A stretch of DNA of 64,000 nt from contig NZ_SNWX01000003.1 in the NCBI RefSeq assembly GCF_004362045.1, positions 1 through 64,000 on the forward strand, read 5' to 3'. This DNA is from Halanaerobium saccharolyticum (GTDB lineage: Bacteria > Bacillota > Halanaerobiia > Halanaerobiales > Halanaerobiaceae). A program made the position numbers and the translations under genes. Below, in pieces: positions 18,249 through 27,191 of this stretch. Numbering within the stretch: the stretch's first letter is position 1; every line of letters begins with the position of its first letter. The notes below the pieces were generated by a model. It saw only the letters and a program-made list of their open reading frames with translations. It was not told the origin of the DNA and made no database searches.

Positions 18249-19472
18249 ATGAAAAGAATTAATTTATCATCAAATAAATTTTTGATAGTAGTTTTGACAG
18301 TATTTTTAGTCACTACAGCTGCTTTTACAGCTTCAGCTTTTTCTGAATATGAGGAGGATGTTGCTGCAAGATTATATGAGGATTTAGATCAAAAATACAG
18401 GATTACAGAATTTAAAGCCGGCAGTCTGGAATATAAAACTTTACAGAGACTGGAAGCAAATATAATTAAATCTGGTTTTAAAGATGAAGAATTTAAGTTG
18501 CATCATATTCACGATCAGCTAATCAATGCTTATTACATCGGTAATGGTAATATTATGCTTTTTGAAGGTCTGCTGGAGAAATTAAAGACAGAAGATCAGC
18601 TGGCAGGTTTAGTTGCCCATGAGATGGGCCATGCTGTTAATAAACATTTAACTGAAGACCTAAAAAGAAATTTGGAACTTTCAATTTTGAATCTGTTATT
18701 TAATCAATTTACAGATAATGAATATCAGACAATGACAAATGTAGCTCAGAATTTAATTGCCAATGGTTATTCCAGAGAACAGGAACAGGAATCTGATATT
18801 TATGCAGTTGATTTAATGATGCGCAGTGGTTATGATCCTCAGGGTTTGATAGAGTTAATGAAAATTTTTAAAGAAAACACCAACAGTTTTAAGCTTTTAG
18901 AGTTTACTCAGACTCACCCCATACCTGAGAGCAGAATTGAATATTTAGAAGCTTATATTGCTCAGAAAAAGGCAAAAACCGGTTCGGAAAATAGCAATTC
19001 TGCAGGGCAAAATAACACTCAGAAGCAGCCGATAATGGTTAAGAGGCAGAAGTTTGAGAATGATCTGCTTGTATTTACCTATCCGGAAGGCTGGGAATTT
19101 AGTCAGGAAAAGGCTGTAAAAGAAGAAATTAAATTTAGATATCAACTTGAGGCGGAAAAAGTTAAGGGCGAAATATTTTTGCAGGATTTAAGCGGCAAAA
19201 CTTTTATGGAGACCAGCAGAAAATATTTCAATTATGCTGCAATTACGGCTGCAGAAAATGGATTTGAAGTAGAAAGAAGAAATCTAAGCACTGAGCAGCT
19301 TGATATTTATCAGCTGCAGCTGCAGCGGAAAGAAGAATTAAGCCTGAAGTACTTTATTAATCAAAAAAATGAACAGCAGATGCTAAAATTAAGTTTTGAG
19401 ATTACAGGCAGCAGTAAGCTTCAGCAGCGTAAATTAATAGAACAGTTGATTAACAGTATCAAATTCAAATAA
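18249..19472 (+). CDS. Secreted M48-family metalloprotease
   Basis: A 407-residue protein exported by an N-terminal signal (hydrophobic residues 11-30 ending ASA). The zinc motif HEMGH is at 124-128 with the third ligand probably in REQEQESDIYA near residue 181. This is the BepA/YggG-type M48 arrangement found in periplasmic quality control of outer-membrane proteins. After a Gln/Asn-rich linker (about 240-260), a C-terminal domain of about 145 residues is not recognised. A periplasmic role in envelope maintenance is inferred. Confidence 0.87.
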   Translation: MKRINLSSNKFLIVVLTVFLVTTAAFTASAFSEYEEDVAARLYEDLDQKYRITEFKAGSLEYKTLQRLEANIIKSGFKDEEFKLHHIHDQLINAYYIGNGNIMLFEGLLEKLKTEDQLAGLVAHEMGHAVNKHLTEDLKRNLELSILNLLFNQFTDNEYQTMTNVAQNLIANGYSREQEQESDIYAVDLMMRSGYDPQGLIELMKIFKENTNSFKLLEFTQTHPIPESRIEYLEAYIAQKKAKTGSENSNSAGQNNTQKQPIMVKRQKFENDLLVFTYPEGWEFSQEKAVKEEIKFRYQLEAEKVKGEIFLQDLSGKTFMETSRKYFNYAAITAAENGFEVERRNLSTEQLDIYQLQLQRKEELSLKYFINQKNEQQMLKLSFEITGSSKLQQRKLIEQLINSIKFK

Positions 19473-19505
19473 TAAAAAATACAAAAATAATATGGAGTGA
19501 GTATT

Positions 19506-20051
19506 TTGAAAAACCAAACACGAAAGTTAGTCTGGGCAAGTTTTTTACTGGTTTTAGGAATTATTTTACCAAGATTGGTTAATCTGACAGGCAGTATGAC
19601 ACTGGGGAATTTAATTTCTCCAATGCATATTCCGGTGTTTTTGACAGGGTTGATTTTAGGACCTTTTTATGGAACTCTTGTCGGTTTTATCACACCTTTA
19701 TTTAGTACCCTGCTTTTTGCGATGCCTCCAATGATGCCCCCAATTGCGGTTTTGATGGCTTTTGAACTGGCAGCATTTGGATTGATTTCGGGTTATCTAT
19801 ATTCAAACAAGTTTAAAAATATATATTTTAGTTTAATTGCAGCAATGATTCTGGGACGTTTAGTTTATGGACTGGCCTTAATTGCTGTGGGTCCACTTTT
19901 TAATTTTAATCCTCCCTTTATTCCTTTTATGCAGGGAGCCTTTTTGACTGGGATTCCCGGCATGGTAATCCAGCTGGTTATTATTCCACCGATTGTCGAA
20001 AAAATCAAGCCGATCAAAGAATTTACAGAGTTTAATAGAAAGGTTAAATAG
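19506..20051 (+). CDS. ECF transporter S-component-like membrane protein
   Basis: A 181-residue protein with about five or six hydrophobic segments and the motif HIPVFLTGLILGPFYGTLVG, typical of substrate-binding S components of energy-coupling-factor vitamin transporters. No ECF ATPase or T component is nearby, so it would rely on a shared module elsewhere. The vitamin is not identifiable; conserved MPPMMPP near residue 75 may help classification. The start is TTG at 19506, placed 8 bases after GGAG at 19494-19497; an in-frame GTG at 19497 overlaps that site and is less likely. Confidence 0.75.
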   Translation: MKNQTRKLVWASFLLVLGIILPRLVNLTGSMTLGNLISPMHIPVFLTGLILGPFYGTLVGFITPLFSTLLFAMPPMMPPIAVLMAFELAAFGLISGYLYSNKFKNIYFSLIAAMILGRLVYGLALIAVGPLFNFNPPFIPFMQGAFLTGIPGMVIQLVIIPPIVEKIKPIKEFTEFNRKVK

Positions 20052-20075
20052 CTTCTATTAGCGGTGTAAAAAAAT

Positions 20076-20084
20076 TGGTATAAT
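20076..20084 (+). promoter_or_regulatory. Extended -10 promoter of the PfkB kinase gene
   Basis: TGGTATAAT: TGn followed by TATAAT at 20079-20084, with no good -35 element. Confidence 0.5.
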
Positions 20085-20147
20085 CTAGATAAAAATTATT
20101 TACACTAAACTCAAATAAAGTTGATAGTTATTGGAGGGGGAAAATTT

Positions 20148-20990
20148 ATGGAATATGATATATTTTCTGTAGGAGATAATATAGCTGATTATTATCCTGA
20201 AGACAAAAAAGTTTATGCCGGTGGAGGCGCCTATAATACAGCTGTGATAGCAAAAAGGCTGGGAGCTAAGGCTGCTTATTATGGGGTTTTTGGTACAGAT
20301 GAAAATGCTAAATTTTTATATGATACTTTAAAAAAGGAAAAGGTTGCCTATCCAGCTAATGATATTCGCAAAGGGCGGAATGCTGTTTCTATTATAAAAA
20401 AAGAAGGTTCAGAAGCTCAGGTTGAGGCAGTTGATAAGGGTGTTTATAAAAATTTATCGATTAACAAAAATGTACTTGCGATAATTAAAAATTCAAAAAT
20501 AGTGCACAGCAATATTTATGCTTATTTTGAGGACTATCTGCCAAAACTTCATTATAAAACCAGACTATCTTTCGATTTTTCTTATTTCAGAAATAAAAGT
20601 TATATTGAGGATATTATTCCTAAAGTGGATATTGCCTTTTTCTCTGAAAGTAAAAAAGCAGAAAATCCGGAAGAATTTTTAGAATGGATTTCAAAACAGG
20701 GAGTTGAAGCTGCTGTTTTAAGTCTGGGAGCAGAGGGAGTCTTAATGAAAATTGGAGATCAATTAATTAAAGAAGAGGCTTTACCAGTAGATGCTGTCGA
20801 TACTTTAGGTGCGGGAGATGCACTGATAGCCGGGTTTTTAACTTATTTAACTAAAGAAGAAAAAAATTATCAAAAAGCTCTGGCCGAAGGGTTGAAAACT
20901 GCAGCTAAATACTGTAAAGTAAGGGGTGCACTGGGTGTTTTTGAGCCCAGAGAAGAGGAAGTAAAAATTTATAATAATGTCCACGGGTAA
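20148..20990 (+). CDS. PfkB-family carbohydrate kinase
   Basis: A 280-residue ribokinase-like sugar kinase with the N-terminal GGGAYNTAVIAKRLGAKA segment and the C-terminal DTLGAGDALIAGF signature carrying the catalytic aspartate. It is shorter than the fructokinase at 12793 and clearly different from it; the sequence resembles fructoselysine-6-kinase-like or general PfkB proteins, but its substrate cannot be assigned. ATG at 20148 follows GGAGGGGG. A possible start at 20121 lies upstream of this binding site and is rejected. Confidence 0.82.
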   Translation: MEYDIFSVGDNIADYYPEDKKVYAGGGAYNTAVIAKRLGAKAAYYGVFGTDENAKFLYDTLKKEKVAYPANDIRKGRNAVSIIKKEGSEAQVEAVDKGVYKNLSINKNVLAIIKNSKIVHSNIYAYFEDYLPKLHYKTRLSFDFSYFRNKSYIEDIIPKVDIAFFSESKKAENPEEFLEWISKQGVEAAVLSLGAEGVLMKIGDQLIKEEALPVDAVDTLGAGDALIAGFLTYLTKEEKNYQKALAEGLKTAAKYCKVRGALGVFEPREEEVKIYNNVHG

Positions 20991-21025
20991 AATTTAGCTA
21001 TTTATTGGAGGAAGGATTTTATACT

Positions 21026-22081
21026 ATGCGTTTAGTTTTAACAGAGAATTTAAAAGAGGATATGGAACTGGCTAAGCCAATTTATGAAAATGGGAATATC
21101 CTTTTAAATAAAGGTGTAAAAAACCTATATAAATATAAAAAGAAACTTCTGGAAATGGGAATTAAACATCTTTATATTGAGGATAAGTATTCATATAATA
21201 TTGAAATTAATGAAGCAATTAAAGACAGCACCAGACGTAATGGCAAAAAAATTGTGACCAATACCTTTGACAGAATTAAGAATGGATTTTTAGATTTAAA
21301 CACTCAGGATTTAAAAGGTGTGGTTGAAGACATCACGGATGAACTGGTTTTAAATGAGGATGTATTATTAAATCTGGTCAGTTTAAAGAGCACCAGCAAT
21401 TATACTTATGAGCATTCAGTAAATGTCAGTGTTGTCTGTATTGCTCTGGGTAAGATGCTGGGCTACAGCAAAAATGAACTTTTTAAACTGGGAATGGGGG
21501 GAATGCTGCATGATGTTGGAAAAACTTTAATTCCTGAGGAAATCTTAAATAAGCCCGGCAGCCTGACCGATTATGAATATCAGGTAATGAAAAATCATCC
21601 GGAACTGGGTTTTAATTATCTGCAGCAGATTGAGTCGATCAGTCCTCTCTCGCGAATTGTTGTTTATTCTCACCATGAGCGGGTAGATGGATCCGGTTAT
21701 CCCCGGGGGTTAAAAGAAGACAAAATCCACGAATTTGCCAGAGTAGCTGCAATTGCAGATGTTTTTGATGCCCTGACCAGTGATCGTGTTTATCGAGACA
21801 GATGGCCTACTTATAAGGCTGCAGAATACATCATGAATCATACAGAAGAACTGTTTGATTATCAGCTGGTTAAAAAGTTTTTACCCCAGGTATCTTTTTA
21901 TCCCAATGGTTCCGAAGTTATTTTAAGCAGTGGACATCGGGCAGTGGTCAAAGATCAGAATGTGGGTTTTCCTACCCGGCCTGTGCTTAGATTAATTGAA
22001 GATGATGAAGGTAATGAGCTTGATAAGGAATTAGATCTTTTAAAACATATGAATATTGTAATTACCAAGGTGATTGTTTAA
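21026..22081 (+). CDS. HD-GYP domain phosphodiesterase
   Basis: A soluble 351-residue protein. The first about 70 residues contain a motif (LAKPIYENGNILLNKGV) found before many HD-GYP domains. The HD-GYP domain has the HD pair at 162-163 in LHDVGKTLIP, NHPELG, and SHHERVDGSGYPRGL, so the catalytic residues are intact. A short C-terminal domain (about residues 290-351, SGHRAVVKDQN) follows. Likely degrades c-di-GMP. The ATG at 21026 is preferred, with GGAGGAAGG upstream. A terminator follows. Confidence 0.9.
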   Translation: MRLVLTENLKEDMELAKPIYENGNILLNKGVKNLYKYKKKLLEMGIKHLYIEDKYSYNIEINEAIKDSTRRNGKKIVTNTFDRIKNGFLDLNTQDLKGVVEDITDELVLNEDVLLNLVSLKSTSNYTYEHSVNVSVVCIALGKMLGYSKNELFKLGMGGMLHDVGKTLIPEEILNKPGSLTDYEYQVMKNHPELGFNYLQQIESISPLSRIVVYSHHERVDGSGYPRGLKEDKIHEFARVAAIADVFDALTSDRVYRDRWPTYKAAEYIMNHTEELFDYQLVKKFLPQVSFYPNGSEVILSSGHRAVVKDQNVGFPTRPVLRLIEDDEGNELDKELDLLKHMNIVITKVIV

Positions 22082-22140
22082 TTTTTACATAACCAATTTA
22101 GAAAGTTAAACATAATCTTCTTTTAGCTCCTTTGTATTTT

Positions 22141-22177
22141 AAACTATCTTTCTAAGTAAATTAGGAAGGTAGTTTTC
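22141..22177 (+). terminator. Terminator after the second HD-GYP gene
   Basis: AAACTATCTTTCTAA pairs with TTAGGAAGGTAGTTT (G-U pairs included), followed by TCTTG. The rest of the gap to 22325 holds only a TATAAT at 22245-22250 that could be a -10 box for the next gene. Confidence 0.7.
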
Positions 22178-22325
22178 TTGATTTGATAAGCTTTATAACT
22201 TTTTTCTTTGATTTTTTTAAAGGGATATGAGCCTGAATATAGAATATAATTAGCAGGTAGGAAGATTAAATTGAAGAGATTTTTTAAATATTTTTCTAAT
22301 AAATGTTTATGGGAGGAATACTATT

Positions 22326-24515
22326 ATGACTGAGGAGATAACCTTTGCTCTGGATATTGGCACCAGAACAATTGTTGGAATTTTAATCAAGGAAAAGGGA
22401 AATGGATATCAAATTATTCATTCAGCTGTACGTGAACATCAGACCAGAGCAATGCTAGATGGTCAAATACATAATGTTGCTCGAGTAGCAGAAGCTGTTG
22501 CAGAAGTAAAAAGAGAGCTGGAAGAAAAATCTGGCTTAACTCTAAAAAATGTTGCAATTGCAGCTGCCGGTAGAGCTTTAAAAACTGTAACTCAGAGTCA
22601 TAACATTGAGCTGGAAAGAAGCAGATATATTGAAGAAGATGATTTAAAAACACTGGAATTAAAAACTATTCAAAAGGCTCAGGGACAGCTGAATAATAAT
22701 CAGCAGGGAAGTTCAGTTGATTATCAGGGGCTTGAGTCCAAGAAAAAGCAAAAAAATACTGTAGACTATCATTTTGTAGGATATACAGTTCGTAAATATA
22801 AGCTGGATGGAATGGAACTCGGTCATCTTTTAGGTCAGCGGGGAAAAAACATGGAAGTTGAGCTGGTGGCTACTTTCTTACCAAGAATTGTAATTGATTC
22901 TCTGCTCTCGGTGATTAATAGAGTGGGGCTGGAAGTAGAACATTTAACTTTAGAGCCGATTGCTGCCTCCCATGTGGTTATACCCGAAGCTATGAGTAAT
23001 TTTAACCTGGCCTTAGTTGATATTGGTGCTGGAACCTCTGATATTGCAATTACCAAAAGTGGATCGATATCCGGTTATGCAATGGTGCCAATTGCAGGTG
23101 ATGAAATAACTGAAGTTATCTCCGAAAAGTTTTTAATTGACTATAATAATGCAGAGCGGGTAAAATGTAATCTCTCTGAAGATAATGTACTTGAGGTCAA
23201 AACTATTTTAGGAGAAAACATTGAAATCAATAAGGATGAGGTGCTGGCTGCAATCGAAGACCAGCTTGAGTTATTAAGCAGTTCTATTGCAGAAAGTATT
23301 TTAGAAATCAATTCTAATCCACCTCAGGCTGTTATATTTATTGGAGGCGGAAGTTTAACTCCTGGTTTGAAAGAAAAATTTGCAGAGAAGATTGATATAA
23401 TTGAAAGCAGAATAGGGATTCGCAAACGTGAAGATTTAGAGAATATTGAAGGTGAGGTTGAGGGAGTTAATACAACTCAAACTCTGACTCCTCTGGGAAT
23501 TGCAGTTACAACCAGAGAAACCCAGAGTAAGGCAGTTTTTATTGAAGTTGGTGTAAATGGAGACCGGATAAATTTACTGACCCTCTCCCAGCCGACAGTT
23601 GCTGATTCGCTGCTGGCTGCAGATATCGAAATGGAACAGCTGACTCCACGTCCGGGAATGGGAATTACCGCCACGGTCAATGGTGAACTTAAAACCGTAA
23701 AAGGTGAGATGGGCAGTGCTGCTAAAATTTTACTCAATCAAGAAGCAGCAAAACTTAAAGCAAGAGTTAATAATGGTGATAACATTACTTTTAAAGCAGG
23801 AAGACCGGGGCGTAATGCAGAAGCTCAAATAAAGGATATTATTCCGGAAGAGGATTTATGTTCTTATCAGATATATTTAAATGGCAGTGAAAATAGAGTT
23901 GGAACCAGAGTTTTTCAGAACGGGAAACTGGTAAACCTGGAGGCAGATTTAGTTGATGGGGCCGAGATTAAATATACTGTACCCAGAACTCTTAGAGATG
24001 CTCTGGCTCAAATTATGGAAGTTCCGGCAGCTAGCTTTAAAAATGAAAGTATTAAATATACTTTTAATGGCCGGGAAGAAGAAACTGTCAGCTCAAATTA
24101 TTTAATTACAGCTGAAGGGCAGAAAATTGATTTAAATCAGCCTTTAGAAGAGGGTCTGGAACTGCAGATTGAGGAACAGCAGGAAAACAGTTTAACTATT
24201 AGAGATTTGCTGCAGAAAAAAGGTAATCAGGAGATCGACTTTTATTTTAACGGCAGTGAATTAACTGTTCCCGATCAGATCTGGGAAGTAGAGGTTAATG
24301 AAGAAAAAGTTGATCTGGATTACACAATTCAGGCTGGAGATCAAATCAAAGCTTTTTCGCGAACTTTAACTGCAGCAGGTGTATTTGATTACATTAACTA
24401 TGGAATTTCCGATAATCTGCAGCAGAAAATGCAGCTGATCCTGAATGGAGAACCTGTTAATCTCTCAGCAAAGATTAATCAAGGTGATAAATTAAAAGTC
24501 AGGTTAAATGCTTAA
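22326..24515 (+). CDS. FtsA/PilM-like actin-fold protein with C-terminal tandem repeats
   Basis: A 729-residue cytoplasmic protein. Residues 1-370 have the actin-fold ATPase motifs of FtsA/PilM: phosphate-1 FALDIGTRTIVGI, phosphate-2 LALVDIGAGTSDIAI, and adenosine motif VIFIGGGSLTPGL. FtsA is normally about 420 residues. The last about 320 residues contain at least four short repeats with a pattern like x-NG-x(4-8)-L-x-x-x-I-x-x-GD-x-I (for example near FNGSELTV and LNGEPVNL), which look like small beta-grasp domains. The annotation cell division protein FtsA is common for such proteins, but no ftsZ is adjacent, so a role in division is not shown. It is probably transcribed alone. Confidence 0.75.
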   Translation: MTEEITFALDIGTRTIVGILIKEKGNGYQIIHSAVREHQTRAMLDGQIHNVARVAEAVAEVKRELEEKSGLTLKNVAIAAAGRALKTVTQSHNIELERSRYIEEDDLKTLELKTIQKAQGQLNNNQQGSSVDYQGLESKKKQKNTVDYHFVGYTVRKYKLDGMELGHLLGQRGKNMEVELVATFLPRIVIDSLLSVINRVGLEVEHLTLEPIAASHVVIPEAMSNFNLALVDIGAGTSDIAITKSGSISGYAMVPIAGDEITEVISEKFLIDYNNAERVKCNLSEDNVLEVKTILGENIEINKDEVLAAIEDQLELLSSSIAESILEINSNPPQAVIFIGGGSLTPGLKEKFAEKIDIIESRIGIRKREDLENIEGEVEGVNTTQTLTPLGIAVTTRETQSKAVFIEVGVNGDRINLLTLSQPTVADSLLAADIEMEQLTPRPGMGITATVNGELKTVKGEMGSAAKILLNQEAAKLKARVNNGDNITFKAGRPGRNAEAQIKDIIPEEDLCSYQIYLNGSENRVGTRVFQNGKLVNLEADLVDGAEIKYTVPRTLRDALAQIMEVPAASFKNESIKYTFNGREEETVSSNYLITAEGQKIDLNQPLEEGLELQIEEQQENSLTIRDLLQKKGNQEIDFYFNGSELTVPDQIWEVEVNEEKVDLDYTIQAGDQIKAFSRTLTAAGVFDYINYGISDNLQQKMQLILNGEPVNLSAKINQGDKLKVRLNA

Positions 24516-24633
24516 TCTGCTTTTAATTAAGCTTAATTAGAGGTATGATAAAGCCTTAAATTAATTTGGACTAATTTTACCAAATTTTAATAATTAAACG
24601 CTAAAATTTAGCTAAATATATAGGAGGAATAAA

Positions 24634-25611
24634 ATGTTTTATCCACTAAAATTTGACCATAAATATGTAGAAAAAATCTGGGGAGGCCGCAAATTCGAAA
24701 ATTTCCGCGAGGACCTGCCTGATGGCCCGATTGGGGAAAGCTGGGATATTTCAGCTCAGGAATCAGGAATGAGTGTGGCTCAAAACGGAAAACTGGCCGG
24801 TAAAAGTCTGAAAGAGTTGACAGAGATGTATCCCCAGCAGATTCTGGGTAAGGATATTGAGGCAGATGAATTTCCTCTGCTTTTAAAAATAATTGATGCG
24901 CAATCGCAGCTTTCGATTCAGGTTCATCCTGATGATCAATATGCAGCAAAAAACCCAGGTGAAGCTGGTAAAACAGAAGCCTGGTATGTAATTGATGCAG
25001 ATGAAGATTCGCATTTAATTATTGGAACTGAAGACTGTTCAGAAAGTGAATTTAAAAAAGCGGTTAAGAATGATCAAATTAATCAGTATGTCAAAAAAGT
25101 GAGGGTCGAAAGAGGAGATGTCTTTTTTATCAAAGCTGGTCTGCTCCATGCAATTGGAGCCGGAATTATGCTGGCTGAAGTACAGCAGAGCAGTGATACA
25201 ACCTACAGAGTTTATGATTACGGACGGGGTAGAGAACTGCATTTATCAAAAGCCCTGGATGTTATTGATTTTAAGCTGCAGTCAAAAAAAAGAAAGGGAC
25301 TTAGAGTCTGTGGAGATGAATATGATTACAGCTATTTCTGTTTGAATGATAAATTTGCTCTTGATATTATTAATATCAAGGAAAGTTATCGGTCTCAGGG
25401 AGATCAGCAGAGATTTAATATTTTAACCGCTGTAGAAGGGGCAGGGAAATTAAGGTGGGATGATCAGGAAGTTGAATTAAAGGAAACAGAAAGTGTATTA
25501 ATTCCTGCCTATTCGGAAGAGTTTGAAATCAAAGGTGAATTAAAATTAATGAAAAGTTATGTTCCTGATATCGAAGAAAATCGACAGCAGATATTATCTG
25601 TTATTGAGTAA
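24634..25611 (+). CDS. manA: Mannose-6-phosphate isomerase, class I
   Basis: Interconverts mannose-6-phosphate and fructose-6-phosphate with zinc. The 325-residue cupin-type protein has KIWGG near residue 15, QVHPDD with the first zinc ligand, and GKTEAWYV with the glutamate ligand; the later HAIGAG segment contains a further ligand. The length matches the short bacterial class I enzymes. ATG behind AGGAGGAAT. It can provide mannose-phosphate for surface sugars or feed mannose into glycolysis. Confidence 0.92.
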   Translation: MFYPLKFDHKYVEKIWGGRKFENFREDLPDGPIGESWDISAQESGMSVAQNGKLAGKSLKELTEMYPQQILGKDIEADEFPLLLKIIDAQSQLSIQVHPDDQYAAKNPGEAGKTEAWYVIDADEDSHLIIGTEDCSESEFKKAVKNDQINQYVKKVRVERGDVFFIKAGLLHAIGAGIMLAEVQQSSDTTYRVYDYGRGRELHLSKALDVIDFKLQSKKRKGLRVCGDEYDYSYFCLNDKFALDIINIKESYRSQGDQQRFNILTAVEGAGKLRWDDQEVELKETESVLIPAYSEEFEIKGELKLMKSYVPDIEENRQQILSVIE

Positions 25612-25659
25612 ATGCTTATTTAATAAAATCTGGGAGAATTAAAGCGGAAAGGATTTATT

Positions 25660-26298
25660 ATGGATCAGGAAAAATTACAGCTTTATATTACTCGATTTTT
25701 TCTAATTCTGCTGCTGGCAGCTGTTGTTGGTAATCTTTTAGCAGAAAACTGGCTCAACCTTTTTACTTCCGTGCTGGCAATTATTTTAATTTATTTACCT
25801 GCCTATTTAACTGATAAGAATTATCTGCACATTCCAAATGGGCTGCAGTTGATAATTATTATCTTTATTTTTGCCTCAATGTATCTTGGTGAGCAGCAGG
25901 AATTTTACTACCTCTTCTGGTGGTGGGACAGCATGCTCCATTTAATTTACGGAATGGGTATGGGATTTATTGGTTTTGTAATGATTTATGTTTTAAATAA
26001 AAATGAGAATATTGATGTAGTTTTAAGTCCGCTTTTTGTAGCGGTATTTGCTTTTTCATTTGCAGTCACCATTGGAGTTTTCTGGGAGATTTTTGAGTTC
26101 TGGATGGATACTATATTTGGACTTAATATGCAGAAATCGGGTCTGGTAGATACAATGTTTGATCTAATGGAAGACTGTGTTGGTGCGTTTATTACTTCAA
26201 CTATCGGTTATTTTTATATCAAAACCAAAAGACCTTCCCGTTTTCAGAGATATATAAGGGAGCTTTTAGAGAAAAACAGAAAAATTCTAAAGAAATAA
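25660..26298 (+). CDS. DUF2238/YjdF-like membrane protein
   Basis: A 212-residue integral membrane protein with about five or six helices. A striking aromatic and acidic stretch (FWWWDSMLHLIYGMGMGF) and a conserved charged motif in FWEIFEFWMD lie within or beside the membrane, similar to the DUF2238/YjdF family, whose function is unknown. The C-terminus is basic and cytoplasmic (residues 187-212). It follows manA at 48 bases and may be co-transcribed. Confidence 0.6.
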   Translation: MDQEKLQLYITRFFLILLLAAVVGNLLAENWLNLFTSVLAIILIYLPAYLTDKNYLHIPNGLQLIIIIFIFASMYLGEQQEFYYLFWWWDSMLHLIYGMGMGFIGFVMIYVLNKNENIDVVLSPLFVAVFAFSFAVTIGVFWEIFEFWMDTIFGLNMQKSGLVDTMFDLMEDCVGAFITSTIGYFYIKTKRPSRFQRYIRELLEKNRKILKK

Positions 26299-26331
26299 AA
26301 TTATTATCTTAAAAAAAGGAAGGACTGAATA

Positions 26332-27108
26332 ATGGCTTCTAAAAAACCAAATCAATTGATAAAATCTTTAGATAGAGCACTTGACATCTTAGAATTAATA
26401 GTGGATCGAGAAAATGGGATGGGAGTTACCGAAATAAGCAGAGAGCTTGAGATCCATAAAAGCACTGTTTATCGCCTGCTGGACACCCTGAAATTCAGAG
26501 GCTTTTTAGAAAAAAATGAGGATAATCATAAATATATTGCAGGAATTAAGCTCTTTGAATTAAGCTCAAAGGTCTTAAATGAAATTGACAGCAGAGTTAG
26601 AGTCCGCCCTTATTTAGAAGAATTAATGCAGAAAACAGAAGAAACAATCCATCTTGGTATTCTGGATGCAGGAGAGGTTATTTATTTAGATAAGGTAGAA
26701 AGCAATGCTACTATTCGCATGTACTCTCAGGTTGGCAAAAGAGTTCCCGCTCATTCAACCAGTCTGGGAAAGGCAATTATGGCTCATCTGCCGGAAGAGC
26801 GGGTCAAAGAAATTCTGAAAGAAAAGGGTATGGAAAAAAATACTGAAAATACAATAACTGAAGTAGATAAGTTTTTAGATCACTTAGAAAAAGTAAGAAA
26901 GCAGGGTTATGCAGTAGATGATGAGGAACAGGAAGAAGATATTCGCTGTATTGCCGGTCCAATTTTTAATCATCAGGGGAAGGTAGTAGCTGCTTTCAGT
27001 ATTTCTGCACCAATGACCAGAATGACTGAGTCCAGAATGAACGAGCTGGCTGAACTGGTAGTAGAATATTCTCAAAAAATGTCCAGATCCCTGGGCCACA
27101 GCAGTTAA
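26332..27108 (+). CDS. IclR-family transcriptional regulator
   Basis: A 258-residue regulator. Residues 10-65 form the winged helix (LDRALDILELI, MGVTEISRELEIHKSTVYRLL), and the rest is the IclR effector domain, including YSQVGKRVPAHSTSLGKAIMA and the conserved DDEEQEEDIRCIAGPIF segment. Family members usually control degradation of small organic acids or sugars. Its position directly upstream of the acyl-CoA dehydratase activase genes suggests, but does not prove, that it controls them. Confidence 0.92.
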   Translation: MASKKPNQLIKSLDRALDILELIVDRENGMGVTEISRELEIHKSTVYRLLDTLKFRGFLEKNEDNHKYIAGIKLFELSSKVLNEIDSRVRVRPYLEELMQKTEETIHLGILDAGEVIYLDKVESNATIRMYSQVGKRVPAHSTSLGKAIMAHLPEERVKEILKEKGMEKNTENTITEVDKFLDHLEKVRKQGYAVDDEEQEEDIRCIAGPIFNHQGKVVAAFSISAPMTRMTESRMNELAELVVEYSQKMSRSLGHSS

Positions 27109-27191
27109 AATTTTTTGCATTTTTTATTAATTTACTATAAAATGTTTATAAATTGAAAATAAATTCTGATAAGTTTTGGAGGCATTGAAAT

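Noticed and set aside
22414-23737. Several open frames on the minus strand inside the FtsA-like gene (and similar ones inside other genes)
   Set aside because: They lie opposite well-supported genes, lack binding sites and have no recognisable domains; they are frame shadows.
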